Origin: Rotaria macrura
Taxonomy: Eukaryota; Rotifera; Eurotatoria; Philodinida; Philodinidae
DNA length: 64,000 bases
Direction: 5' to 3'
Assembly (NCBI GenBank): GCA_900239685.1
Contig: OENT01000224.1
Location: forward strand, 1-64,000
Shown: positions 13,009 through 23,626 of the stretch, piece after piece
How positions within the stretch are numbered: the stretch's first letter is position 1
Layout: each line of letters begins with the position of its first letter
The notes under the pieces: model-generated
Database searches by the model: none
Told to the model about the DNA's origin: nothing
The model's input: only the letters and a program-made list of their open reading frames with translations
Made by a program: the position numbers and the translations under genes

Positions 13009-16000
13009 ATGCTATCACCTCCATTCATCTTTAGAACTTCGAATGATCCGAGAAATCTTTCTAGGAATGTTTCTTTTAGAAGTGAAAAATTCGCCGATAA
13101 TAAAATTAGTAACTGTTCCCCGAACACATTCGGCAAGTTTTGTGAATACGAGTTTAGGACAATGAATACATTTGAAGATACAATTCAATATCAGTTTGAT
13201 TTAAAATTGAAATTTCGAGATGGAAGTCAGTTATGGGGAAATATTACATGTTATACAATCTTAAATAATTGTTATTTCGGTCTTCGATGTCTCGCCTGGC
13301 AAAATATATGTGATAGTAAGCACCATTCATAATTTTCTTTGAAAATAAAATGATGCTAACAATCAATATAGAGTAAAGTAAATAAATATTCTTTTGAATA
13401 TACTGAATGAATTAGTTGATAAACAAGATACTAATGTAGGTGAAGAACAATGCATTAATGGTGTTGACGAAGATCATGGTGAAGAACTAGAATATAATGA
13501 ATGCGAAGAGAAGGAATATCGTTGCCAAAATGGTTGATGTATTCCTGAACAATACTGGTTAAATGGACAATACGACTGCTCCGATAGATCAGATGAACAA
13601 TTAATAGGAGAATCTACATACTTCTCCTTCGAAACAAGCTCCTGCTCTGTCACTTCTTCTCAGTTTCAATGCGATGAAGATACAACGCATCATGACTATC
13701 TTGCTTGTGATGATGGAGAATTCTTCGAAATATTAAAGGAAAAACTACATGTTTGCTATAACTATCCATTTAACATGTTCTTTTGTGAGTTTTTTGTTAG
13801 TAAATCGAGTAAACGCCGAAAATGGACACTTGACAGTGGCCATTGTGTTCAAAAAGCTCAGGCAGGAAAAAATATAACTGATATGAACGAAACAGTAATG
13901 CGTTCTGTATCTCAAATGCATATTGACTGATGGAACAAGTGTTGATTGTAATGATGTAATACGTCTTTTCCATTCACTATGTATCAATGAAACAATTAAC
14001 TGTCCATCCGCACCCGTTTTTCAACCATATGTTCAGACAGTATATCAAAAATCGAAATCGTCATCAGAACCAGCATATGTACTGTTTAATGGTAGTATAA
14101 AATGTATTGGCTATCATGCTCCTTCCGAACTACACTTAACACGTTTAGATTGGTCTGATTTTAAAACTGAATATCCTTCGAATACTCTCTTCTGTAATAT
14201 CTTTCAAATGATGGATGTATTGTGTCCACATATGGATAAATATTGCTGGAATGACACAAAACAATCGTTTCTTTGTCAGAAACGTTTTCAATTTATTTCA
14301 CAACATCGTCTTCGAGATGGTATCAAGGATTGCCAATTTAATCAGGATGAAGATGATAGTAAAGAATGTTATACGAAAAATAAATATCGTTTGACTTGTT
14401 CTGAAGAATTACCTCTATGTTTAGCAGTCTCAAAAATTGGAGACCAACTTGCTCAAAGCAGCAATGAAGATGATGACTGCAAAGCACAGCTGAGGTGGTT
14501 CTCATTTGATCGTAACTGCAGAGCACCTAATTCTATCGAATGTAGTGTTCTCCGAACTTTCATTCAATCACCTTTATCAGTACTGACAACAGCCACCGGT
14601 AAAGTAATTGTATTCCGTCAATATTGTGACACTTTGTGGCAGTTACCAAGAGGTTTCGATGAAACTCTGTGTAACGAATGGAAATGTCTACAAGATGAAT
14701 ATCAATGTTTAAGTGGGCATTGTGTATCGATAGAATATGTTATACATGCGACTCAAATAGAATGGGCTTGTCCAGATGCTTCAGATAATATTGACCTTTG
14801 GGCAATCACACAGTTATCAGATCACAATGCTCAACTCATCAGCCGTTCTAAACTACACGATTTAAGAATCAAGATTATTGATCATATTAAGTATCTTAAC
14901 ATTGGAAGCTTTATTTTATTTTACAATAGTGCCAAAGAGTATGGATGCCTATTAGCCAATGTCAATGATCCGTTAAATTTCACCATCAGCCGACCTTGCA
15001 TTAATCTGGCAAAGATAGGTGATGGTATCATTGATTGCTATGGAGGACTGGATGAACGGAGTTTACTGACTTGTGCCAATAATATTTTTGAGCAACAGGG
15101 TTTCGATTTTCATTGCAGTGAGCAAGAATAAATGCGCTATGATCGTTTATGCGAACAACACTGTTCAAATAAAGCCGATAGTCTACTATGTGATCAGTTA
15201 ACAACTCTGTGGGATTCAACTTGTAAATATCCAAGACGCTTTCAGCTCTGCGGACCCCCATCAAAAAAGAAATGTGATTTATTTGACACCAGTAAATATT
15301 ATTGTGATTCAGATCGGTCATGTAAGTAGTACATTCTGTTAGTAAGAATAATTATATAGACATATCAATCACATGCTATAAGAGTATTTTCCAGAAATAT
15401 TTTGTGCCTTAAATACGATAAGAATGAAACCTACTATGACTAAATGTTTTTGGCTTCTAACATGATTGTTTTCGGAAATGATATCAGACGGATTGCAAGA
15501 TTTTTCGAACGCGTAAATAATCTTTCAGGAATAAATTACGTATACCCCTTCATGCAAAACTTTAGAGAGTTCGTGGCGATTTTAGCTGCCCCCGATACTA
15601 AAAATTTGGTTTGGGATGTTAATGAATAAATACATGATCTGAATCAATCTTATAAATAATCAGTATTTATTATTGTATCTCACTGTGATACGAAACGATT
15701 CAATCTATACAAGTTTACCAAAAGTATGGAGAAACTGATACTCAGAACAAGTTGGAACAAAATATTCATGTTATAAAGTAACTATACTTTAGAATACAAA
15801 GAGAGATGTTTTGAAAGTTGCGAATAGAAAACAAAACTTGAAATAGTTTTCTGTTGGCTTCATGTACAATAAAGTAATACTTTTCTCTATATTTGTAGGA
15901 ATTCCACAAAGGCTTGTAGATCTAACCTGTTATATAAAAATCTAATTCTAAAATATTTTTATATGTGATTATATGTAACAATATGGTATTAGCTTATCCA

Positions 16001-16541
16001 TAAAATACGTTAGAATATGATATAATGTGCCGTGAATGAAACTGCAAGTATTTTTTTTACAAAGTATTGAAATCTTCATCATCGGCTTTTTATTTTTATT
16101 CCTTTAAATAAAACACATGTGTTGGATAATTCCACCCTATTACAATGCTGTGGAATTTAGTTTACATTACATTCAATTGCTATCTACTTCTCCTTTTATA
16201 ATAAATAATTTTCATTACTTTATTTAAATTAGTTATTATGAATGAACCGAGTATGCTCTATCGGTTTGAACATCAGGAGAGACGCAAAATTCGGTTTCGC
16301 TGCCTCGATATCCGATTTCACAAAGATCTGTTACTTCCTCTCAGACTCAATCCCGAAAACGCGAGATCATCAACCTTTACTCAAATACTCTTCGAAACCA
16401 AGAAAATAATGGCCAAGAAGGATGGACTTGTGGTAGAGGGTTATAAATCAAAAAAATACAACCAATAAAGTGAAACGCTTTTGTCCTCCCAGTTTGTATG
16501 GTGAATATTGCCAGTACTTTAGTGATCGTATCACTGTTATA

Positions 16542-17323
16542 ACGGGTGGTCGGAAAGTTTTGGCACAAAATGTTTGTTTCTTTTTGGTCCACTCGAAAAT
16601 ATTTCAGACGAGTCGAAATCTATGGATTAGAAGCAGAATTTCGTGTTCTTTCAGAATATGAATTTAGAAATGTTGTGTCGGCTTTTGTTCGAGAGAAGTA
16701 AGGGAATCTTTGAAAGACCTGAAAAATTAGTTTGGACGGAANNNNNNNNNNNNNNNNNNNNNNNNNNNNNNNNNNNNNNNNNNNNNNNNNNNNNNNNNNN
16801 NNNNNNNNNNNNNNNNNNNNNNNNNNNNNNNNNNNNNNNNNNNNNNNNNNNNNNNNNNNNNNNNNNNNNNNNNNNNNNNNNNNNNNNNNNNNNNNNNNNN
16901 NNNNNNNNNNNNNNNNNNNNNNNNNNNNNNNNNNNNNNNNNNNNNNNNNNNNNNNNNNNNNNNNNNNNNNNNNNNNNNNNNNNNNNNNNNNNNNNNNNNN
17001 NNNNNNNNNNNNNNNNNNNNNNNNNNNNNNNNNNNNNNNNNNNNNNNNNNNNNNNNNNNNNNNNNNNNNNNNNNNNNNNNNNNNNNNNNNNNNNNNNNNN
17101 NNNNNNNNNNNNNNNNNNNNNNNTTCCGTCCAAACTAATTTTTCAGGTCTTTCAAAGATTCCCTTACTTCTCTCGAACAAAAGCCGACACAACATTTCTA
17201 AATTCATATTCTGAAAGAACACGAAATTCTGCTTCTAATCCATAGATTTCGACTCGTCTGAAATATTTTCGAGTGGACCAAAAAGAAACAAACATTTTGT
17301 GCCAAAACTTTCCGACCACCCGT
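16542..17323. mobile_element. Non-autonomous TA-target (Tc1/mariner-like) inverted-repeat element
   Basis: The arms 16542-16741 and 17124-17323 are exact reverse complements, 200 bp each, starting ACGGGTGGTCGGAAAG. The element is flanked by TA on both sides (16540-16541 and 17324-17325), the target duplication of the IS630/Tc1/mariner superfamily. Taking out the element plus one TA rejoins the receptor frame exactly (ITVI followed by VSFNN), so it sits inside former coding sequence. No transposase frame is visible; the centre is an assembly gap. Complete arm identity suggests recent insertion, or an assembly that mirrored one arm. Confidence 0.75.
16742..17123. other. Assembly gap (382 N)
   Basis: A run of undetermined bases lies exactly between the two complementary arms. 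The true length and content of the element centre are unknown. Confidence 1.
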
Positions 17324-19913
17324 TAGTAAGTTTTAATAATATACCACCAAAGTTGCTGGAACAAGAGTTTAGCACAATCAAGATTTTAGCCTTGTTGTTA
17401 TCGAATGATAACATTATTGATCATAACGTCTTTCATTTACCATTGGTAATTTTTAGTAAGGCAAATATAAAGTTTCGTTTTAATCTTATCCATAGAAGAC
17501 CAAAATTGCTATCAAACTCGTATACAGTCAAGTTTAAAGCACATCATTTGGGGTTCGATTCATTGATCGAATTTCTTGCTGCTTGGGAATATTCAATCCA
17601 GTTTCCTTTCCTACCTTCTTATCGGTTGGTCCAAATTTTAAAATTCGAAAAAGAACCAATAATGTCTAAAGCGCATATTTGTAAAATAGCTAATCCATGT
17701 CGTCATCATAGCGTACGCCATCCAATTATGAATAGACTAGATAAAAAATCTTCATTTCACTGCCAGTGTACCAATAATTCATTTGGAAAATACTGTGAAC
17801 ATCTGCAATTCATAACATCGCCGATATGTATTAAGTATGCTTTATTACGTCCATTATCATCATCAAAAGCTGTATGTTTATGTCCAATCGATTTATTGTA
17901 TGGTCCAACATGTCACTTAAATCATACATGTGTCAATAAAAATCCCTGTGGTGTTAATCGAGGACAATGTTATGTTAATGCTGATAATATAACTTGTGAT
18001 TACATCTGTATGTGCCATAAAAAATTCTTTGGCAGCCATTGTGAATTTGATTCTGCAATGGTCAGAATTAACTAAACTGACCTTTCATTCGTTCGGTATC
18101 CACCAAACTTTATCATGTCATCAATAATTCAATTATATGATCTTCATAATGAAAGTCTTGACCTTGTGTTACGTCAAAAACGTGTTTATCAAGGTTTACC
18201 TCCGTCTATCACAGAAATCTATCATAATGATCATCGTTTACCAACGATTGGTATCTCGAAACTTAAGCATAAAAGCGATTTATCCAATGATTATGTGGCG
18301 AATCTAAGACTTCCAGATTATTTCATTCTTCACATTACGTCATTCAATGTCTCATATATGAATCTCACACCAATAATTAATAGGACGAATTATTGTCCTT
18401 ATACTCAAATTGCATTTGAAGAAAATTTTGTAATGTCTCATATCTATATCAAAGTAGGTTTAGATTACATACATTTCTCAAAATTAAGTCTTTTAATTAT
18501 GTACGCGTTTAGTTTTTACATCAAATGAAGCCAATTTAAAGAATGTATTTAATGGATCAGTAATGGTTTTCAAGTACACTCTATTGTGTAATCCACCATA
18601 TTCTCTCATGTGTTTTCATGATGATAATTATTTCTGTTTGTGTGATATATATGGTCGTGCAGAATGCTCTCGATATGAATCAACATTAGATGAATGTAAC
18701 GGACGCTGTCGTTCTAGTGGACAATGTATTCATATGGCGATTTAGATGATCGAAGAGATTTTGTATGTTTATGTCCTCGTTGTTATCACGGAAGTGTTTG
18801 TCAACATAATACTGAGCTATTCAGTTTTAATTTGGAAACATTGTTAACCAATGACTTATATTCGGCATCAGTTACTGTTCAACAACATTTTTCAAAGTAA
18901 AACTTTTAGATAAGTCAATATATTGTTCATCGTTTAATTTTAATTTGCTAATTATCATTCCATTCATTCTACTCCTAATGGGTACTGCTAACAATATTTT
19001 CTGCTATGTCACATTTAATCGACCCAAGCCTCTGATAGTCGGTATTGGACATTATCTGCGTGCCATTAGTTTTATCAATCAACTGACACTGGTTGTGTTG
19101 CTGATAAAACTATTTCATCTTGCACTCAGTAGTAAAGCTTATATCACTTATCACTTGATGAACACAATCCTCTGCAAAATTTTATCGTATCTTCTTTCAT
19201 GCATAAACCGAATGAGTTATTGGTTGATGGGTATGGTTGCCATTGAACGACTATATGTGACATGGTGTATGCAAGGCATTTGGTTAAAAAGACCACGAGT
19301 TGCTAAATGTATCATTGCAGTTATTGACATCGAAATATTCCTATTTGATATTCATGACGTTATTTATTATGAATCTATTGAAGATCAAAAGTCTTCGGAT
19401 AAAAACAGTACCTGATGTGTCACTTCTTATCCATCTCTCGTCACTACGTATAATCAAATGAATATTATTTTCAATTATATCATCTCACTTCTAATCAATC
19501 TGCTGTCAACCATCATTTTGATAATTTTAATCACAAGGGCACGTACTACAGCTACAACAAAAAAAGTGAATACTTTAGCTTCAGATTCAGAAGCAAATAC
19601 AGGATCCAAATTTCGTGCATACATGAAAATTTTGCTTGATAATAAAGAACTCATATTGGCGCCTTCAATTACCATGCTAGCACAACTATTATCTTTGTCT
19701 CAGTTTATCCTTTCAATTTCATTAGCTTGTCAAGAATTCAAAGTCAGCTGGCAACGTTACCTACTGATCATTTCATACTTCATAACCTATTTACCCCAAA
19801 CTCTCGGATACACTTTGTATATTTCACCATCAACTTTATATAAGAACGAGTTTAGTGCTACAAAACTTGGTACGAAAATCCATCAATGGAAAGCAGTGTC
19901 AACCCTTCAATGA

Positions 19914-20490
19914 GAAAAAATAGTATCCGTGACGCTCAATAAAACAGACAGCCAAACACTCACAAAATTGCAGTGACATATAGTAAGAAATTATATATTT
20001 CTTCACTGCTGTGCTATAAAACAAGCGTCTAAACTACGCGCAAAATATAAATGTGTGTGTGAGTCTCTTAATGCCAAGATCCGAATTTCAGGATGTGGGT
20101 ATCGATGGGGGTTGTGGGTTTTTGAGTATGAGTGTCGGTGTCGGTGTTAGTCCTATTTTAGCTGATCCTCACACCTACACTCGTGATATATGTATATTTT
20201 TGTTACCATAAGAGGAGTTAAGCGAGGTCACGCTGTTTAAAGTTGACGATAAAAAAATACTTAGATCAGTTCCACGTGAATTGTTGCCAACCTATACACG
20301 AGTTGCTGAAATATCGTAAGAATTCATAAAAATGTTGAATGTTCACGAGAATAGAACAGTTGGTTGAATATCGAATTTCTTTTTCAATTAAAGATACTTG
20401 TAATGAATGTCAAGTTCTTGTTCCAAAAAGGAAGGCTAAATTTATTAAAAAGAGAAGATCTCTCTGTTTATTTGTAGAACTAAATGATAG
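19914..20490. other. Intergenic, mostly AT-rich, with G-rich tract
   Basis: No gene is assigned. It contains the G-rich/C-rich tract at 20088-20185. The frame at about 20339-20545 (+) runs into the dispersed repeat and is not supported as a gene by itself. Confidence 0.4.
20088..20185. repeat. GGTGT/ACACC fold-back tract, copy 2
   Basis: G-rich words (GATGTGGGTATCGATGGGGG, GTCGGTGTCGGTGTTAG) precede a short C-rich arm (CTCACACCTACACTCG), with TTTTAGCTGATCC between. The layout resembles copy 1 at 11877-11990, which also carries AGCTGA in its centre. Confidence 0.45.
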
Positions 20491-20790
20491 GAAAGACGAT
20501 TATAAGGTTTTGACCAACAGACGGGATATATGCAGATGTATGTAGGAAGACTTTCTCTATAGGGCAGCATAAATATTTTTCAGTTCTGTTGCGCATCGAT
20601 GATTACGAAAATAATCACCATATTCCCTGTAGTATACACTAAAGAAGCAGCGAATGTGGCGCCATCTATTGAAATCATCGGTGCACAACAGAACTTTATA
20701 ATATATGTGCAACCGGATGGAGGAAGTATTCCTCTCTTAATATAAGCATATCCTAATTTTCGGTCAAAAATTGGCATGAAACTTATAATC
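20491..20790 (-). repeat. Dispersed repeat copy A with conserved minus-strand frame
   Basis: About 300 bp clearly homologous to 45471-45772. The minus strand encodes a conserved stretch in both copies (SFMPIFD, GYAYIKRG, LPxSG, IKFCCAPMIS). In this copy the frame ends at a TGA (20580-20582 on the plus strand as TCA), after which similarity to the other copy continues (KIFML). The family is not recognised; it could be an old gene duplicate or part of a transposable element. Confidence 0.6.
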
Positions 20791-20815
20791 GGCTTGTGCG
20801 GCAGATTTTGCAAAA

Positions 20816-22330
20816 GTTTTAGGAACAGTGGTTTCTAAACAAAACGCGGTGTAAATGAGAATATGTCATTGTAAGAAGAAAGTATTAGTAAACAATCGAA
20901 CTTTGATTCGATTTCAATGATATCTGAAAATTTCAATGAAACATATGTGTTTAAATAGTGGGTTGTAAATGATGCCTCTCTACCTCTGATAACGAGCATG
21001 AGGATGTTGCACAACAATGATTTTGTTCTTTTGCTAAAATCGCCGTTGAAAGGTCCAACAATCAAATTGTTGTTTGTTATTGTATGTGGTTATTAATGGC
21101 ATTCGCGTATCAATGCTTGTTGGCTATACAGCTTAGAATATTTTAAAAATAAATCGCTCGTGAGAAAAATAATGAAATAATCTTTCGATAGTACGTCAAA
21201 TATGCAACATCTGCAACGTCGAAGAAAAAGATACGCTGTTGTTCCTGTCTCAATTTTGTCATCGTCGAAATTGGATTTTGAAGTTACATAATGATCTTTA
21301 GTGTTTTTCATCATTGTGTGTGCACTGATAACCACAATGAATACGTACCCACCATAAAAAAACCTTTACTTGTAGAAATATTAGAAACGATAAGAACCGA
21401 TAAACATATATTCTTGATGATATTCAATTTTTAGATTAGAGTAAATCGGCTTGCTCACATAGCGCCATACTCTGCTGATAAAGTTTTTCAAAAATGTCTT
21501 TTCAATGTAAACAGACTTAAATGAATTGCCAGATAGAAATGTTTCCGTTTATTACGAATTTATCCTTTTTTCTTTGAAAAACTTGGGTTGTAAAGACTTT
21601 CAAAAATAGTGTTTTGAATTTTCTAACGGAGAAATTTTGAAACAAGTGCTAAGTGACTCTCCATCCAACGCAGACTTTGGTTCTCTACAAAAAGGTTTAT
21701 TTAATTTTTGCTCTCATCTCTGAGGGCAACTTCTAAGTTCTTGTGCAGTTTCTAATTTACTGTGCAGTCAATGAGCTCCCATTTCAATGTAGCAACTTGG
21801 TTTTTTTTCATAGAAAGATTATTGTACAGTTGTGCTCAATATATATGAAAATGAAATATTTCTAAGCACGTGAAGTGCTTCAAATTTGATCGACAAAAAA
21901 CAGTAACATAACGTTCCGCGTGGATAAACTGAAGTGCATCTATACTAAATTTGATTCGAATCAGGACGAAAGAAGGAAAAGCTGCTTGTAAGCAAAGAAA
22001 TCGACAGCAAACAGTAGAAATCGTGGGTGTCAGAAAATCAGATCTCTCTTGAAGACATTCGTCGTTGTTGAAAGCATGATTGTCATCGTGTTTAGAGATG
22101 AAAACTAACCGTATGTTCAGAAAAAACTCTGAACTTTTCATCGAATAATGAATGAGCGGTAAGCAATCAGTGTCAATTGACTTTCCTTCCTTGATCGAGA
22201 TGGTTTTCACTAGTGTTGATTTCATTCGCTGTTTTAACCGTAGATAATCTAAATTGAAAAACAATAGTGTGCTACATACAAAATTATGGTGACACGACTC
22301 TTGAGACTGCCGACCTTGGAGCCGCTTATA
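20816..22330. other. Intergenic, no gene recognised
   Basis: About 1.5 kb. Minus-strand frames of 70-80 codons at 20835-21335 show no domain, no splice context and ordinary composition. Nothing else stands out. Confidence 0.45.
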
Positions 22331-22338
22331 AACAGATT

Positions 22339-22463
22339 TGGTGTGAGTTTGGGTGTGGTTGTGTGCTGTGCGGATGTGGGTGTGGATGGATGTGGGTGTG
22401 GGTGTGGGTGTGTGAGCGTGGGTGCGGGTGTTGATGCGGATCTGTGCCGGTGCGAGTGTGGGT
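22339..22463. repeat. Degenerate TGTGGG (telomere-like) tract
   Basis: A G/T-biased stretch of about 125 bp on the + strand. Its core, 22391-22412, is TGTGGG three times in perfect tandem followed by TGTG; TGTGGG and TGCGGG variants lie on both sides. TGTGGG is the telomeric unit reported for bdelloid rotifers. The His/Pro/Thr-rich and Gly/Val/Cys-rich frames here are artefacts of the repeat. Confidence 0.6.
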
Positions 22464-23128
22464 GGAGTGAGAAGATCTTCACGAGCATTCAATCTGATTA
22501 CGAAAGGCTCAAATGTCGGGGCTCGAATGTTGGTATACCACAAAATTGTACATGAGCATGAAAATTTTAGATATCATGAGTGAAAAAAAGTTGCATCGCA
22601 TTTAGACTGTTTCCACCGATTGTGTGAATTCAGAAAAGATCGAAAACAAAACTAATCAACACTCAAGTCCATCCTATTCATATACAATTTCATTCATGAA
22701 CAATGGTAGATGTTGCATGTTAGTCAAATCGAAGATCAATCGTCTGGAATAAATTATAGTTAGCTTAAAGAAGCAGTTTATTGAGCAAATTTAAGAGAAC
22801 GATATTATGACAACACAATGTTGGTCCAATCTTCATCCGAATGATGCATGCGGGAAGTAAGTTCGATCGATCAATCGATCGATCAACCATTCTTGTTTCC
22901 AACTGAATGCCAAATGAATCTTTCATCATAGGTTAGAAAACTTTGAATATTAATCAATATAATAAGTAATTGGTCATGAAATCATTTCCGATGAATAAAT
23001 TTCTGATGGATCATGTCTTTGCTCGATTAGATTACTCCATTTCAGTTAACTCGATCAACATTAAAAAGACGTAGTATATTCTCGTCTGCAACCTCATCTA
23101 GAAATCGATTTTAGTAATCATTTAAACA
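22464..23128. other. Intergenic / promoter of the small secreted protein gene
   Basis: AT-rich, no gene. A CGATCGATCAATCGATCG palindromic run lies at 22863-22885 and recurs at 26702-26721. The stretch before 23129 presumably carries the promoter of the next gene. Confidence 0.45.
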
Positions 23129-23476
23129 ATGCATCATCTTTCTGTTTTCTTATTGATCATTTGTTCAGTTTTTGTAACTGGATTAACTATTGATAACAAG
23201 CAACAAGATGAATCCTATCAGAGAGAGTATTCGATTCAACGAGCGAGGAAACCATGGTCTCCTTGGAATAAAATTCTTGGACTGGTCAAATATAAGCCAT
23301 GGCGACGTCCAAGCCGTAGGCGAACAACGTCTTCCTACAACAATTCTACGAAAACTACCACCCAAAGACCAGTATCTTCAACGACGGTTTCATTGACTTC
23401 AATCTTAAGTAGTACAACAACTTCAAGTGCATCGCTTACCGCTACGGATTCCTACATATTTACCCAGTACGATTAG
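23129..23476 (+). CDS. Small secreted protein, cationic Trp/Arg-rich centre and Thr/Ser-rich tail
   Basis: An intronless frame of 115 residues. Residues 1-20 form a clear signal peptide (MHHLSVFLLIICSVFVTGLT). Residues about 38-65 are strongly basic and carry four Trp (RARKPWSPWNKILGLVKY, then KPWRRPSRRR). Residues 66-108 are almost all Thr and Ser, as in O-glycosylated mucin-like tails. The start is the first ATG and begins the signal peptide. AATAAA at 23621-23626 fits as polyadenylation signal. No known family is recognised. The cationic Trp-rich segment resembles antimicrobial peptides in composition, but that is a guess; a matrix or mucus protein is equally possible. Confidence 0.6.
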   Translation: MHHLSVFLLIICSVFVTGLTIDNKQQDESYQREYSIQRARKPWSPWNKILGLVKYKPWRRPSRRRTTSSYNNSTKTTTQRPVSSTTVSLTSILSSTTTSSASLTATDSYIFTQYD

Positions 23477-23620
23477 CGAGAAGGTCATGAGAAATTCAAC
23501 TTGAAACTAATTTTCGTTCAAATTAATAATCGAACTTGATGACAAGCTATCGAAATGGATGAAAAATACTGATAAAAGGTAGTTTTATACTGTTCGCCTA
23601 TCAAAATTTTTGTATCTTTG

Positions 23621-23626
23621 AATAAA
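23621..23626 (+). promoter_or_regulatory. Polyadenylation signal AATAAA (small secreted protein)
   Basis: Canonical hexamer 145 bp after the stop at 23474-23476, supporting a genuine transcript end. Confidence 0.45.

Larger units (their letters stand above)
13009..19913 (+). pseudogene. LDLa/EGF/seven-helix receptor pseudogene (bdelloid-type)
   Basis: A nearly collinear but broken coding region. In order: a cysteine-bearing N-terminal part (CSPNTFGKFCEYE); an intron at about 13316-13440; LDL-receptor class A modules (CIPEQYWLNGQYDCSDRSDE at about 13538-13597, more in 13923-15320); an intron ending at about 16232; an EGF module (FCPPSLYGEYCQY near 16500); further EGF-like modules in 17640-18050 (CTNNSFGKYCEH) and 18600-18830; then membrane helices from about 18945 to 19870 with ERLY in place of the class A DRY motif. 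Lesions: TGA 13535-13537, frameshift near 13920, TAA 15129-15131, TGA 16267-16269, frameshift near 16450, a transposon at 16542-17323, TAA 18073-18075, frameshifts near 18735 and 18890, TGA 19413-19415. The mixture of stop types and shifts argues for decay, not recoding. Intact relatives would be adhesion-type surface receptors. The true 5' start is not visible. Confidence 0.8.

Noticed and set aside
16620..17245. Apparent 160-200 residue frames on both strands with identical ends
   Set aside because: They are mostly undetermined bases; the mirror identity only reflects the inverted repeat.
19413..19415. In-frame TGA codons in the receptor as possible selenocysteine or readthrough codons
   Set aside because: TAA stops and frameshifts elsewhere in the same locus and lack of any visible SECIS element favour simple decay.
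20339..20545. 68-codon basic plus-strand frame
   Set aside because: Its 3' part lies in the dispersed repeat, whose coding signal is on the other strand; the other copy does not keep the upstream part.
21836..22543. Long minus-strand frame with a His/Pro/Thr-rich repeat and a Gly/Val/Cys-rich frame on the other strand
   Set aside because: The pattern is the translation of the TGTGGG/CCCACA tract; the parts outside it look like random AT-rich sequence.
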